From Thermohalobaculum sp039180675 (GTDB taxonomy: Bacteria > Pseudomonadota > Alphaproteobacteria > Rhodobacterales > Rhodobacteraceae), in assembly GCA_039180675.1 (NCBI GenBank), contig JBCDDC010000006.1:1-64000 (forward strand): 64,000 nucleotides of DNA, given 5' to 3'. A program made the translations under genes and the position numbers. Under the pieces are notes generated by a model. It was not told the DNA's origin and made no database searches. It saw only the letters and a program-made list of their open reading frames with translations. Shown piece after piece: positions 33,444 through 42,072 of the stretch. Every line of letters begins with the position of its first letter. Position 1 is the stretch's first letter.

Positions 33444-33851
33444 ATGAACATCGACCCCATGGTGGCGCTCGCCCGCGCCTACGTGATCCGCCAGAAGGTG
33501 CAGTACGCGTCAGACGACTCGGTCACCGGCAAGCAGGCCATGGCGCTCCGCAAGGACGCCGCCGAAGGCCGGATGGATCATCTCGAGGAGTACGGCATCG
33601 CGCTGAACAAGCTGGCTGGGCCGACAATCCAGAAGCTTTCCGAGATTGGCGTGCATGACATGCCGGCGAACTCGGATCAGATCTCGATGCTGGTCGAGTG
33701 GGTCAGCCAGCGCAAGGGCGGCATCTCGATCAGCGCCGTGTGGGAGATGATTGGTGTGAAGGCGTCGACCGGCCGCGGCTACACGTCTGGCCGCTCGGAG
33801 ATCAGTTGGCCGGTCTGGTTCACGCTGCGCGCCTTGGCGCTGGAGGAGTAA
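33444..33851 (+). CDS. Phage accessory protein, 135 aa, possible DNA-binding
   Basis: The start at ATG 33444 follows GAGGAAACAGG. The protein begins MNIDPMVALARAYVIRQKVQ and in its C-terminal half has ISISAVWEMIGVKASTGRGY (about 97-116), followed by TSGRSEISWPVWFTLRALAL, which resembles a helix-turn-helix with a recognition helix and wing. It could regulate the accessory operon. The evidence is pattern only. Confidence 0.6.
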   Translation: MNIDPMVALARAYVIRQKVQYASDDSVTGKQAMALRKDAAEGRMDHLEEYGIALNKLAGPTIQKLSEIGVHDMPANSDQISMLVEWVSQRKGGISISAVWEMIGVKASTGRGYTSGRSEISWPVWFTLRALALEE

Positions 33852-33854
33852 TTG

Positions 33855-34514
33855 ATGTTGCTCGACGTACAAGCCTTGAAAGACGGGATTTCGGAGGGCG
33901 CTGTTCTTCCGAGACGGCTCTACGACGAAAAACGCTGGTACATTGACATCATGGAGGCGCTGACGGGCGTCGAGATGTTTCTCGCCAAAGAGCACCACGA
34001 GGTTGGCTGGCCAAAGTGGCTGGCAGAGCTTGCGGTGTTTATCTTCGAGGAGGCGCGCGAAACGTGGAAAGAAGACAGCATTCACTTTGCCGAGGCCGTC
34101 GAACGCGCCAAAGATCGGGACCTGGACCTTTATGAAGGCGGTGCCGTCTGGCGGTCTTTTCGAGCGAGCGTTCTGGACATTGCTATGAAATCGATTGGCG
34201 ATCGTGATGAGCCGTGGCGCGTCAAGGCTCGAGAGGCTGTGCAGTGGTCGATCGATCGAGACGGCGAGGGCAATTCCAGGGCGGAAAAGGCGCTGGCGAT
34301 CATTCGCAGAGAGGCAGAAATCACGCCGGGGAAGACCCTCAAAGAGAAGATCACCACGCCAGCGGCCTATGCCGTGCTTGCGGCTATGTCGGACCGCTCT
34401 GCGGGCGGCTCAAACGCTTGTGTGGCTGCGGTTGCGGCTGGCGCTACGATCGCCGACTCGCATCGGCAAATCTTCGACGCATTCATCGCCGCTTTGGAGG
34501 AGCCAAAAGCATGA
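33855..34514 (+). CDS. Phage accessory protein, 219 aa, unknown function
   Basis: The start at ATG 33855 has GGAGG upstream; a TTG three bases earlier is possible. The protein is mostly helical with AKEHHEVGWPKWLAELAVFI (about 45-64), a charged centre and an Ala-rich C-terminal part (ACVAAVAAGATIADSHRQIF). Two adjacent His residues and Glu might bind metal, but no known motif is formed. It is coupled by ATGA to the next gene. Confidence 0.6.
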   Translation: MLLDVQALKDGISEGAVLPRRLYDEKRWYIDIMEALTGVEMFLAKEHHEVGWPKWLAELAVFIFEEARETWKEDSIHFAEAVERAKDRDLDLYEGGAVWRSFRASVLDIAMKSIGDRDEPWRVKAREAVQWSIDRDGEGNSRAEKALAIIRREAEITPGKTLKEKITTPAAYAVLAAMSDRSAGGSNACVAAVAAGATIADSHRQIFDAFIAALEEPKA

Positions 34515-34696
34515 TCGACAAAGTGCTACTGATGGACGGCAACCACATTGTCGGCAGGTATCCAAACTATTGCCGCGCCTCTGATAGAGCCATCGAGCTC
34601 GGGCTTTTCTACAGGAAAGAGGGTCAACTTGGCATTCATCAGAAGCCTGGCGTGAGGATCATCATGGACCCCGACCAGAAGGAGAGCCCGACATGA
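34511..34696 (+). CDS. Small phage protein, 61 aa
   Basis: The gene begins in an ATGA overlap. The 61-aa product starts MIDKVLLMDGNHIVGRYPN and looks like a compact alpha/beta unit with 'CRASDRAIELGLFYRKEGQ'. It is flanked on both sides by ATGA junctions, which supports its being translated. No function is evident. Confidence 0.6.
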   Translation: MIDKVLLMDGNHIVGRYPNYCRASDRAIELGLFYRKEGQLGIHQKPGVRIIMDPDQKESPT

Positions 34697-35007
34697 CGCC
34701 AGATCAGTTTAGCGCCCTTAAGCGCTCAGAAATCCACAAGCTTGCGAAGGAAGGGAAGCTGATCGACACTGCTTTTCAGGTGTTTGCCGACGCTTGCTTT
34801 GCAAATCCGACGCCCGATCAGCGAGAGACGTTGCGCATAGCGTTCTTCATGGGAGCCAGAGAGCTTTTCAGCTTACTTATGGACGGCTGCGACGAAGTCG
34901 AGCCTATGGAGGACGATCTCAGGCTCTGCGCAAGGATTGAGCAGGAGCTCGAGACGTTCAGCAACCGCACCGCAATGATGGCCCAAGCAAGTGGACGGGC
35001 TAACTGA
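34693..35007 (+). CDS. Phage protein, 104 aa, helical
   Basis: The protein is helical, with FSALKRSEIHKLAKEGKLID (about 6-25), then RETLRIAFFMGARELFSLLM (about 44-63), an acidic loop CDEVEPMEDD and a C-terminal helix. The pattern 'F..GA..LF.L' recurs in small phage proteins of unknown role. It is the last of the ATGA-coupled accessory genes; a 163-bp gap follows before the secreted protein. Confidence 0.62.
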   Translation: MTPDQFSALKRSEIHKLAKEGKLIDTAFQVFADACFANPTPDQRETLRIAFFMGARELFSLLMDGCDEVEPMEDDLRLCARIEQELETFSNRTAMMAQASGRAN

Positions 35008-35170
35008 TCTTTGATACCCATCACAGCGAGCCGTTCGAGAACCAGCGCCGTACCTACGGGTCGGTGTGGGCCTGTCCGTAAGGCTGGCCTACTGGGCGGC
35101 TCACCTTGCACCTTCATCGTCGCGCCATTACGTTTCACAACGGACGGGGCGACGATTGAAGGGCGACACC

Positions 35171-35473
35171 ATGATTTCCAGAACCATTGTGATCCTGCTG
35201 ATGCTTGCAGCGCCGGCATCCGCTCAGACGAGCTACGACTGGACCAACGGGAACACCTACACCGTCCTGCCGGACAGCTCGGGCTCGACGGTGGAGGGGC
35301 GGAACGCTCGAACGGGCTCTGATTGGCGGATCAGGCAGAACAGCGACGGCACCTACAACGGTCGAGACGCAGACGGGAACCTGTTCCAGGGGAACCAGAG
35401 GACCGGAGAGCACTACAACTTCGGCACCGGCCGGTCCTGCTACGGCAAAGGCTACTCGCGGATCTGCAACTGA
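35171..35473 (+). CDS. Predicted secreted protein, 100 aa, Gly/Asn-rich repeats
   Basis: The start at ATG 35171 follows GAAGGGCG. A Sec signal peptide (MISRTIVILLMLAAPASA) precedes a mature part rich in Gly, Asn, Tyr and Ser, with short repeat-like turns such as NGNTYTVLPDSSGS and NGRDADGNLFQGNQ. Two Cys near the end (SCYGKGYSRICN) may form a disulfide. It looks like a lysogenic-conversion (moron) protein exported from the cell. It ends 51 bp before the convergent 92-aa gene. Confidence 0.65.
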   Translation: MISRTIVILLMLAAPASAQTSYDWTNGNTYTVLPDSSGSTVEGRNARTGSDWRIRQNSDGTYNGRDADGNLFQGNQRTGEHYNFGTGRSCYGKGYSRICN

Positions 35474-35523
35474 TCATTCTTTCCACCGCGCTGGATGGAT
35501 CGATCAACGATCTCTGACTACCC

Positions 35524-35802
35524 CTAGTCGCCTGGAGGCATACCCCACCGGCGCGTCCTGCCGAACTTCCACTTGGTGATCCGCCGCTCCAACTCCTCCG
35601 ACTTCAAGTGCAGCGAGATCCGCATCGGTGCTCCGCATTTTTTGCAGACAGCGCGTTCCTGAATACTGGTGATGGTCATAGAGCGTCCCTTCGGTGGTGC
35701 TTTATGCAGGCTGTTCGGTGCTACCGTTCTATGGCAGTCGCCTTGGCACGACAGGCGCATCTCCCAGCCCTCATCGAGTAGATCCTGGATCGTAATCGTC
35801 AT
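35524..35802 (-). CDS. Small metal-binding phage protein, 92 aa
   Basis: The preferred start is ATG 35802; the upstream frame runs into the end of the C5 methylase gene and looks like shadow sequence. The protein holds CQGDCHRTV and CKKCGAP (Cys at about 20, 24, 51 and 54), a probable zinc site, and a basic C-terminus ITKWKFGRTRRWG. It could bind DNA or RNA. It is the last gene of the leftward block and converges on the secreted-protein gene. Confidence 0.58.
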   Translation of the reverse strand: MTITIQDLLDEGWEMRLSCQGDCHRTVAPNSLHKAPPKGRSMTITSIQERAVCKKCGAPMRISLHLKSEELERRITKWKFGRTRRWGMPPGD

Positions 35803-35855
35803 CCAGGAACATAGGCAGAACAATTGAGTCGGGGAAAGAGGGGCGCATTGGGTGG

Positions 35856-37550
35856 TCACGCGACATTTGCGACCTGCTCTGCGTAGGGCGAATTCGCCTT
35901 GGCCAGCACGAAGGCTAGATCCGGCGGGACCGAGTTGCCGCACATGCGGATCTGCGCCGTCTTCGTGAAGGCGCGCCCGGCGATGCTCTGCTCGATGACG
36001 TAATCGTCGGGGAAGCCCTGAGCGCGGTAGAGCTCACGCGGCGTGAGCATGCGCATCCCGATATCGGCTATGACGAATGTCTCGCCGCTGATCTCGACCG
36101 TGATCAGTCCGAACCGATCTCTCGATGTGACCGTGTGCAACGGCTCATGCAACTCCTGGCCGATGTTCGGTCCGTAGTACTTGACCATGAACGCACTCAC
36201 CATCGCGGCGTGCCCGCCGCCCGCGCAGACCGTGGCGAGGGGCGCATCCACCGTACGATCGCGCCGTGCGCTGCCCTTCAGGCTTAGTAGGTGAGCCGCG
36301 ACGACATTCTGCTGCGTCCCGCGCATGGTGATGGTGCTGACCGGCTCCCGCGCGTCATGTCCGACCATCCCACCGTTGTGCTGCGCGAGGAACGCGGCGA
36401 CCAGCGCGTGCTTCGATCCCCCTGCCACGATCGTGCCCAGCGGTTTCTCGAGCCCCGGAACACGCGGCGACTGCCCATCCCGCTCGCCATAGCCTGTCTG
36501 GACCAAGGTGGGCACCACAACGCAGTTCTGGTCCTTTGTACTTGCGGTGACCGTATGCAGCGGGTCTCTTGCATCCCTGCACCGGCCACCATGCTGGGCA
36601 TAAGAGACGAAAGGGGCCAGTGTTGGCACGATCAGGCCATGAGCATCTCGGTTAGCAGTGACGGTGCAAAATGGTTGATCCAGCCCCTGCCCGCAAAAGT
36701 GTTCGCCCTGGTGATTGCAGGTGACGATGAAGGGCTCGACCGCATCGAGCACATAGCGTTTCACACCCTTCGCGATCCGCCGCAGCGTCGCCTCGGCCAG
36801 CGGGCGCTTTGCGCGAATGCCCGACTTCTTGAGGATTTCCTCGGACGTGTCGAAGATCGACGGGCAGGGCAGCGACCAGTCGATGATCTCGGCCGCCGTG
36901 CGATGCGCCTTCAGCGTGCCCGCTTTGACCAGGTCGGACCCCGGCGCGGCGTGAGTGGGCTCTGGCCAGACGATGGGGTGGCCGTCTCTGCGGGCGACCA
37001 GAAAGAACCGCTTGCGGATGGTCGGCGCGCCGTAGTCGCAGGCCCGGAGCTCACGCCACTTGACCTTGTAGCCGAGCGCGCGCAGACGCCGCCACCAAAG
37101 CGTGAAGGTGTGCCCCTTCTTCAGCGGATCGGGCTTGCCGTCCTCACCGAGCGGACCCCAATCGCGAAACTCCTCGACGTTCTCGAGAAGGATCACCTTC
37201 GGCATCTGCTCGCCACGGCGAGAACGGTGCAGCACCTCGCACCAATGGACGATGACCCAGGCGAGATCGCGGATGTGCTTGGCGACCGGCTTACCGCCCT
37301 TGGCCTTCGAGAAGTGCTTGCAGTCGGGCGAGGCCCAAAGAAGATCGATTTCCTCCCCGCCGATCAGATCGCGGATATCGACCGCGTAGACGCTCGAATT
37401 CACATGCCGGGTTTCCGGGTGGTTCGCCTCGTGCATCGCCAAGGCGTCGGCATCGTGGTTGATCGCGATATCAGGCGAGCGGCCAAGCGCCCGCGTGATG
37501 CCCGTACTGGCGCCGCCGCCACCCGCGAAGCTGTCAATGATCAGTCCCAT
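35856..37550 (-). CDS. DNA (cytosine-5) methyltransferase with six internal repeats
   Basis: The 564-aa enzyme has the C5 methylase motifs: I (DSFAGGGGASTG, 6-17), IV with the catalytic Cys77 in ASPDCKHFSKAKGG (Asp-Cys instead of the usual Pro-Cys order), VI LLENVEEFRD (ENV at 123-125), VIII near APTIRKRFF and X in MCGNSVPPDLA. Between VIII and IX (about 290-490) a unit of about 35 residues of the type 'PLhTVTA....hhLV' occurs six times and replaces a normal recognition domain. The enzyme probably protects phage DNA from host restriction. The first codon is ATG 37550; the gene follows the 179-aa gene after 1 bp. Confidence 0.88.
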   Translation of the reverse strand: MGLIIDSFAGGGGASTGITRALGRSPDIAINHDADALAMHEANHPETRHVNSSVYAVDIRDLIGGEEIDLLWASPDCKHFSKAKGGKPVAKHIRDLAWVIVHWCEVLHRSRRGEQMPKVILLENVEEFRDWGPLGEDGKPDPLKKGHTFTLWWRRLRALGYKVKWRELRACDYGAPTIRKRFFLVARRDGHPIVWPEPTHAAPGSDLVKAGTLKAHRTAAEIIDWSLPCPSIFDTSEEILKKSGIRAKRPLAEATLRRIAKGVKRYVLDAVEPFIVTCNHQGEHFCGQGLDQPFCTVTANRDAHGLIVPTLAPFVSYAQHGGRCRDARDPLHTVTASTKDQNCVVVPTLVQTGYGERDGQSPRVPGLEKPLGTIVAGGSKHALVAAFLAQHNGGMVGHDAREPVSTITMRGTQQNVVAAHLLSLKGSARRDRTVDAPLATVCAGGGHAAMVSAFMVKYYGPNIGQELHEPLHTVTSRDRFGLITVEISGETFVIADIGMRMLTPRELYRAQGFPDDYVIEQSIAGRAFTKTAQIRMCGNSVPPDLAFVLAKANSPYAEQVANVA

Positions 37551-37551
37551 C

Positions 37552-38091
37552 CTACGTCAGCCCTCCCAGTGCTCTCTTCGCTCGGTTTGTCAGTTTCGCC
37601 GCAGACCCACGCTCTCGAATGATCCAGCCGATATCGGTCATCTCCCTGACGATCTCCGCGGTGCGCTTCTCCGAAATGCTCATGCCGCGCCTGATGGCCC
37701 GGCTGATCGATGTCACGGGGTCGCGACGGCTGGCCCATAGAAGCCCCTCAAAAGCGTAGCTGGATGCCTCTCCGTCCGTCAGGGCGCTCGGAACAGGATC
37801 ATCGCCCATGCGGACCAGGTGATACGCGTAGACGGTCTCTGGATCGGGCTTTCCGGGCCTGATCATGGAGCGCACCTTCCGCTGTGTCGGCATGGCTAGG
37901 CTGCAGTCGACGAGAAGGCGAACGAGATGCATCCGCGCCATCAGATCGACGCTCTCCAGTTTGTCCTCCTGAACCACGCCGACGTGGTAGATGCAGCTAT
38001 CGCCATGCTTGGCGCGCTCAAGCCACGCCCGGAGATCGCGCACAGACAGCGCGAAGTCTCGCAGGTGGTAGGTTTGGCGCGCCTCAGTCAT
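37552..38091 (-). CDS. Phage protein, 179 aa, possible winged-helix
   Basis: The start at ATG 38091 overlaps the previous stop as TGATG. The protein has helices DFALSVRDLRAWLERAKHGD (about 12-31) and MARMHLVRLLVDC. The C-terminal part, ISRAIRRGMSISEKRTAEIV then REMTDIGWIIRERGSAAKLT, looks like a winged helix. This would suit a DNA-binding accessory of replication. The family is not recognised. It lies between replication genes and the C5 methylase in one leftward operon. Confidence 0.6.
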   Translation of the reverse strand: MTEARQTYHLRDFALSVRDLRAWLERAKHGDSCIYHVGVVQEDKLESVDLMARMHLVRLLVDCSLAMPTQRKVRSMIRPGKPDPETVYAYHLVRMGDDPVPSALTDGEASSYAFEGLLWASRRDPVTSISRAIRRGMSISEKRTAEIVREMTDIGWIIRERGSAAKLTNRAKRALGGLT

Positions 38092-38279
38092 CAGGCTGCC
38101 TTCTCCGAGCAGAAAGCGCACCGAAACGGCTCTTTGGCGTATTGCGCGATACGCGACGGCTCGCCCTCGAGCCAGCCGCACTCCTCACACCAAATCTCGG
38201 CGAGATCCTGATCAATCTGACGAAAGCGCATATTTCGCGCATGCGCCTTGATCATCGCCACCCTGAGACTTGCGCTCAT
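38091..38279 (-). CDS. Small zinc-finger protein, 62 aa
   Basis: The start at ATG 38279 overlaps the previous gene as ATGA. CEECGW (about 31-34) and CAFC (about 55-58) form a C2C2 zinc finger after a basic N-terminal helix (KAHARNMRFRQIDQ). The likely role is nucleic-acid binding in the replication operon. The longer upstream frame is not supported. Confidence 0.62.
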   Translation of the reverse strand: MSASLRVAMIKAHARNMRFRQIDQDLAEIWCEECGWLEGEPSRIAQYAKEPFRCAFCSEKAA

Positions 38280-38860
38280 TCCGCAGCCCTCGCTCGAATG
38301 ACGCTGGCCATCTTTTGGCGCGGCGAAACCAGATCGTCGCAGACCTGCGCCAGCTCCGCCCAGGACGGGAAGAACTTCCACCGTCGCTCCATCAGGGCGT
38401 AGCGCATCACGTCGGCCGGGTATGTCTGACATCGACGGGTATAGACCTCGAGGCGGAACCGCTCTTCGTCGTCGCTGCCCTCACGGCGGGCGGTGATCAC
38501 CGAGAGCTCTGCCAGCCACGCGGCCACCTGCCGGCGCGTCGGCGGCTCGAAGAACGCATCCAGCCACGCGATCGGCCGCGTCGACGTCCCCTCGACCTCG
38601 TAGCCCACCACCTGCTCGGTCGTGACGCCCTCGGGGAAGATGAGCTTAGTGATCGGCCTCACCGTAAGCCCGCATTGCTGCGCCCACGAAACCAGATGGG
38701 CGTCTGTCTCGGCCGGGGTTTTGCCCGCCAGCCGCTCGGCGGTTTCGGAGGATGACCGACAATCGGTCGGTAACGCGATTTCGCCAGGTCTGCTCCCATC
38801 CTCGAGGGGTCTTCCGTCCGTTCTTGTCAGTTCGGTCGGACCAATAGGTTCTGAAGTCAT
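38276..38860 (-). CDS. Phage replication-region protein, 194 aa
   Basis: The start at ATG 38860 is set by GAGGAG 7 nt upstream, although this places 215 bp inside the previous gene in another frame. The C-terminal half has a conserved-looking helical domain: EPPTRRQVAAWLAELSVITA, then RRCQTYPADVMRYALMERRW and FFPSWAELAQVCDDL. In alphaproteobacterial phages proteins of this type sit between the replication initiator and the small zinc finger and may load the DnaB helicase; this is inferred from order only. Confidence 0.65.
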   Translation of the reverse strand: MTSEPIGPTELTRTDGRPLEDGSRPGEIALPTDCRSSSETAERLAGKTPAETDAHLVSWAQQCGLTVRPITKLIFPEGVTTEQVVGYEVEGTSTRPIAWLDAFFEPPTRRQVAAWLAELSVITARREGSDDEERFRLEVYTRRCQTYPADVMRYALMERRWKFFPSWAELAQVCDDLVSPRQKMASVIRARAAE

Positions 38861-39512
38861 CTGCAAGCTCCTCGATCTCCTGGTCGGTCAGTTGCTTCGA
38901 ACGGGCGAACTGCCTCATGGCCTCGGTCAGAGACCAATCGTCGGTCATTCGCACTTTCTTGGGGGGGGCTAGATCTAGGGGTAGATCTTCGTTGCCCTGA
39001 TCAGGCTCAGATTTCCCAGGGGGACTCCCAGGGGGATCCTTATTTACCTGTTCTATTACCGGATCAGCTTTATATGGAAGTGCCCTATAGGGAACTTTGT
39101 TTGTCTCCGATGAGGGACTTTGTCGATCTTCATCAGTCTCCTCACGGGGACTTTGTTGGGCGGGTTTATGGTCAATCAAGGTTCCCTCTAGGGTATTTTG
39201 GTCGGCCAATGCGCGCCCAAACCCAACATCATCGAACCACAAGATGTAGTATGTGCGGCGCGTTCGCTGTCCCGGCACGGTCGCGCCTTTTCGAAGGATC
39301 CACCCGCTTTCCTCAAGCTCCCTCAATGCCCGGAACATCGGCGATCGGGCAATCTTAGCGGCGTCCATCAAAGCTTCCGTCTCGGGAAAGCACGCCTCGT
39401 CAGACGGCTTGCCGGAGTTGTGAGCGTTGCAAAGGCAAAACAGAACCCGGAACGCCGCGTTCGACACATCCGGGTTGGCGTCAGCCAAATGCTTCCACGC
39501 CTTGAAGCTCAT
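38646..39512 (-). CDS. Phage replication initiator-like protein with N-terminal winged helix
   Basis: The 288-aa protein has an N-terminal winged-helix region: SNAAFRVLFCLCNAHN, then FPETEALMDAAKIARSPMFR and ALRELEESGWILRKG. This is followed by a polar linker and a C-terminal helical domain with GWEQTWRNRVTDRL. This is the layout of phage replication proteins of the O/DnaD kind that bind the origin and recruit the helicase. It lies directly after dnaB with an ATGA overlap at 39509. Its last 215 bp are shared with the 194-aa gene in a different frame. Confidence 0.72.
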   Translation of the reverse strand: MSFKAWKHLADANPDVSNAAFRVLFCLCNAHNSGKPSDEACFPETEALMDAAKIARSPMFRALRELEESGWILRKGATVPGQRTRRTYYILWFDDVGFGRALADQNTLEGTLIDHKPAQQSPREETDEDRQSPSSETNKVPYRALPYKADPVIEQVNKDPPGSPPGKSEPDQGNEDLPLDLAPPKKVRMTDDWSLTEAMRQFARSKQLTDQEIEELADDFRTYWSDRTDKNGRKTPRGWEQTWRNRVTDRLSVILRNRRAAGGQNPGRDRRPSGFVGAAMRAYGEADH

Positions 39513-40978
39513 ATATCGAACCCCTCCTGGTCGGCCTGGCTGACCTTGCTGGTATCGTCCCAGATGCGGTTCATCTTCACGTCGATGTTGGTGCGCGCCA
39601 CTCCCTCCGGGCCGTGCCGGTTCTTGGAGACGATCAGCTCGAGGCTGTGCTTTGCCTTGTCGAGCCGGGCGATATTTTCGGAATAGCTGTCGCTTCCTGG
39701 AGCCCCAAGCGCCTTGGCGATGTAGTAGGCGTCCCGGAACAGCATGATCACGACGTCGCCGGCCTCTTCGATCTCACCGGACTGCCGGAGATCGCTCAGC
39801 ATCGGCCTCTTGTCCTCGCGCTCCTCGACCTTGCGGCTTAGCTGGGTCAGGGCCACGACGGGGCAATCGAACTGCTTGGCGATCGACTTCATTGACCGGG
39901 CTGCCTCCGAGACCTCGGTCATCCGGTCATTCACGCCAGGCACGCGTATCAACTGCAGATAGTCCACGACGACCAGGGAGAGTTTGCAGCCGGACCGCTC
40001 GAATTGCTTCTGTGCTGCGGCTATCGAGGATCGAAGACCCGCCAGCGTGCCGCTGCTGTCGTCGGAGATCAGCAGCGGCAGATGCTCAAGGGTGCGAGCG
40101 TGCTCAAGCGCTTCGCGAAACTGATCCTCCGTCAGATCGATGCTTTCGAACTTGTTATAGGGGACGCCCTGACCCGACTCGGCCATCTTCATAGACAGGA
40201 ATCGGTTGGCGAGTTGGGTGCGGGGCATCTCCTTGGAGTCAAAGAACACCCCGCGGCCCATGACTTCATCCGTTCCGGCGCGGGCGACCGACTTGCAGAG
40301 CTTCAGCGCAACTCCGGTCTTCCCCATCCCCGGCCGGCCCCCAATGAAATAGGCGTTGCCGTCCCGCAGTCCGCCGATCAGCTCGTCGAGCTCGCGAATA
40401 CCAGTGCTCAGGACCGGCTCATCCGACTGATAGCGGCGGTTGACCTGCTCCATGGACTCCGCAAGCGCCGTCCCGATCGACGTGAACGGCGGACCCTGCG
40501 GCGACTCGGCCGACAGGACGGCAAGGCTGTTCTCCGCGACGGCTCGGACCTCAGCCGCGGTTTCGAACTCGTCCGACGACATCGCGCCTGCGGTAATGGC
40601 GTCGGCAATGTCCATAAGTGATCGGCGCTCTGCCAGATCGATGATGGCCGAAACGTAGTGCTTTACCACGAAGATCGCGATGGTCGCCTCGGCAAGTCGG
40701 ATGAGGTATTCCGTGCCGCCGAGTTCATGAAACCCTTTGTCGTCAGCCATGTACGGCTTCATCGTCACAGGCGAGCAATGGCCCATGTCCGGGTCCATGA
40801 TCATCTTGCGGGCGCGCTCGAAAATCCGCCCGTGAACCGGGTCGAAGAAGTGCCACGGCTCAAGCCTGTTCATGTGCTCGAGCGAGTCGTTGTTGAGCAT
40901 GAGGCAGCCAAGCAGCGCCTGCTCCGCCTCGATATTGTGCGGCCCCTTTAGCACAGCCTCTGGCTCACCCCTCGCCAT
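39509..40978 (-). CDS. dnaB: Replicative DNA helicase (DnaB-like)
   Basis: The 489-aa protein shows the DnaB plan: an N-terminal domain starting GPHNIEAEQALLGCLM (12-27), a linker helix, and the RecA-like domain from about 190. That domain has STGIRELDELIGGL, Walker A GGRPGMGKT (Lys near 220), Walker B LVVVDYLQLI and the LTQLSRKVEEREDKRPMLSD loop ending in RHGPEG. It unwinds phage DNA at the fork. It overlaps the replication initiator gene by 4 bp and lies 2 bp downstream of the GP88-like gene. Confidence 0.93.
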   Translation of the reverse strand: MARGEPEAVLKGPHNIEAEQALLGCLMLNNDSLEHMNRLEPWHFFDPVHGRIFERARKMIMDPDMGHCSPVTMKPYMADDKGFHELGGTEYLIRLAEATIAIFVVKHYVSAIIDLAERRSLMDIADAITAGAMSSDEFETAAEVRAVAENSLAVLSAESPQGPPFTSIGTALAESMEQVNRRYQSDEPVLSTGIRELDELIGGLRDGNAYFIGGRPGMGKTGVALKLCKSVARAGTDEVMGRGVFFDSKEMPRTQLANRFLSMKMAESGQGVPYNKFESIDLTEDQFREALEHARTLEHLPLLISDDSSGTLAGLRSSIAAAQKQFERSGCKLSLVVVDYLQLIRVPGVNDRMTEVSEAARSMKSIAKQFDCPVVALTQLSRKVEEREDKRPMLSDLRQSGEIEEAGDVVIMLFRDAYYIAKALGAPGSDSYSENIARLDKAKHSLELIVSKNRHGPEGVARTNIDVKMNRIWDDTSKVSQADQEGFDI

Positions 40979-40980
40979 CG

Positions 40981-42072
40981 TCAGTGCTCCACAAACCAGA
41001 CAGGTGCATCCGTCGACCAGCAGACGCCGCAGGAACCGCAGTGCCGTTCCCTCTCCGCGCCCTCGATCGCATCCATCTGCTCAGGGCAGACGATGGCAGT
41101 GCCGAACGTCTTCTTCTCAGTTGGGAAGTCGAGTGTGGTCGAGCCCCACTCGCCATGGTGTCCAGAGTGCCGGATCCAGAACCGCTTCGGGTGCATCTGA
41201 TCCCGCATGATGCAGATCATCGACCCAAGCTCGGAGACGGGCTCATGAGCGGTGAAGCCGAAGCAGTAGAGGTTAAGGTGCCGGTCGAGCAGATCCGACC
41301 ACATGGCGAGATAATCAACGCTGTAGAAGTCGCCCAGGTAGTGCAGGCGGATCAGCACCTTGTCGTGCTCTTCGCACAATGCGGCGACCTCGTCCCGAAT
41401 GCGCGCCTCGAGCGCAGGGCCAGGCAGCCAGCGTGAGGCGTGCAAGTCCATGTTCCCGTAGCAGGAACGCCAGTGCAGGCAGGAAGCCGGGCAGGTGATG
41501 CGCTCCGGCAGCGTCAGGGTGAAGATCCTGGCGCCCTTGAGCCATCCAACGAGAACGTCGCCGCCGATCTTGGAATTGTGCTCGCCACTCTTTAGGACGC
41601 GCATCTTGTCGGTATTCGCGTTCGCTGGGTCGACGATCCTGTGAGCATGAACCGGAAGAGCATCTACCACCGCAGGGTGGTCGGCCGTGAGCAGCATCGT
41701 GACGTTGCCAGTTGGCGGCGGGGCGGTCTTAAACCTACGTCGATCACGGACCTGGGCTGATTTCTTCGCGTGCCGCTCTTGCCTCTTCCGATCGACGACG
41801 CCTTGACGGGGCTCTCTCTTGCCCGGTTTTGAATACTGTCGCTTGGTGATCTCAATGTTGTAGCGCGTTTCGTAGTAGTTGACGGAGCGGTAGCCAATCC
41901 CGAGTTGCTTCGCGATCTCAGAAGTTGTCTTTCCTTCTTGGGCGAGACGCCGAATTTCATCTTCACGCTTGCCGTTCCGAAGATGATGCTTCTTCGGAGC
42001 CTGCGGCTTCTGCCGCGCGACCGCGTCGTCAATCAGCTTGCGTTCCTCTGGGCTTATCGCGTCAGGCGGCAT
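40981..42072 (-). CDS. GP88-like cysteine-rich phage protein with N-terminal HTH
   Basis: The start at ATG 42072 (363 aa) lies within the end of the MT-A70 gene; GGGGAAG precedes it. Residues about 30-70 form an HTH-like unit (EDEIRRLAQEGKTTSEIAKQ then LGIGYRSVNYY). The main domain resembles the GP88 family, with TLTLPERITCPASCLHWRSC then YGNMD, LIRLHYLGDF, and a C-terminal CGSCGVCW. The Cys cluster suggests an iron-sulfur or zinc site; such proteins have been linked distantly to radical-SAM folds. The substrate is unknown. The position between DnaB and methylase points to a DNA or nucleotide role. Confidence 0.65.
   Translation of the reverse strand: MPPDAISPEERKLIDDAVARQKPQAPKKHHLRNGKREDEIRRLAQEGKTTSEIAKQLGIGYRSVNYYETRYNIEITKRQYSKPGKREPRQGVVDRKRQERHAKKSAQVRDRRRFKTAPPPTGNVTMLLTADHPAVVDALPVHAHRIVDPANANTDKMRVLKSGEHNSKIGGDVLVGWLKGARIFTLTLPERITCPASCLHWRSCYGNMDLHASRWLPGPALEARIRDEVAALCEEHDKVLIRLHYLGDFYSVDYLAMWSDLLDRHLNLYCFGFTAHEPVSELGSMICIMRDQMHPKRFWIRHSGHHGEWGSTTLDFPTEKKTFGTAIVCPEQMDAIEGAERERHCGSCGVCWSTDAPVWFVEH

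Noticed and set aside
36291..37622. Plus-strand 443-aa open frame opposite the C5 methylase
   Set aside because: The minus frame carries all methylase motifs; the antisense product has no recognisable domain.
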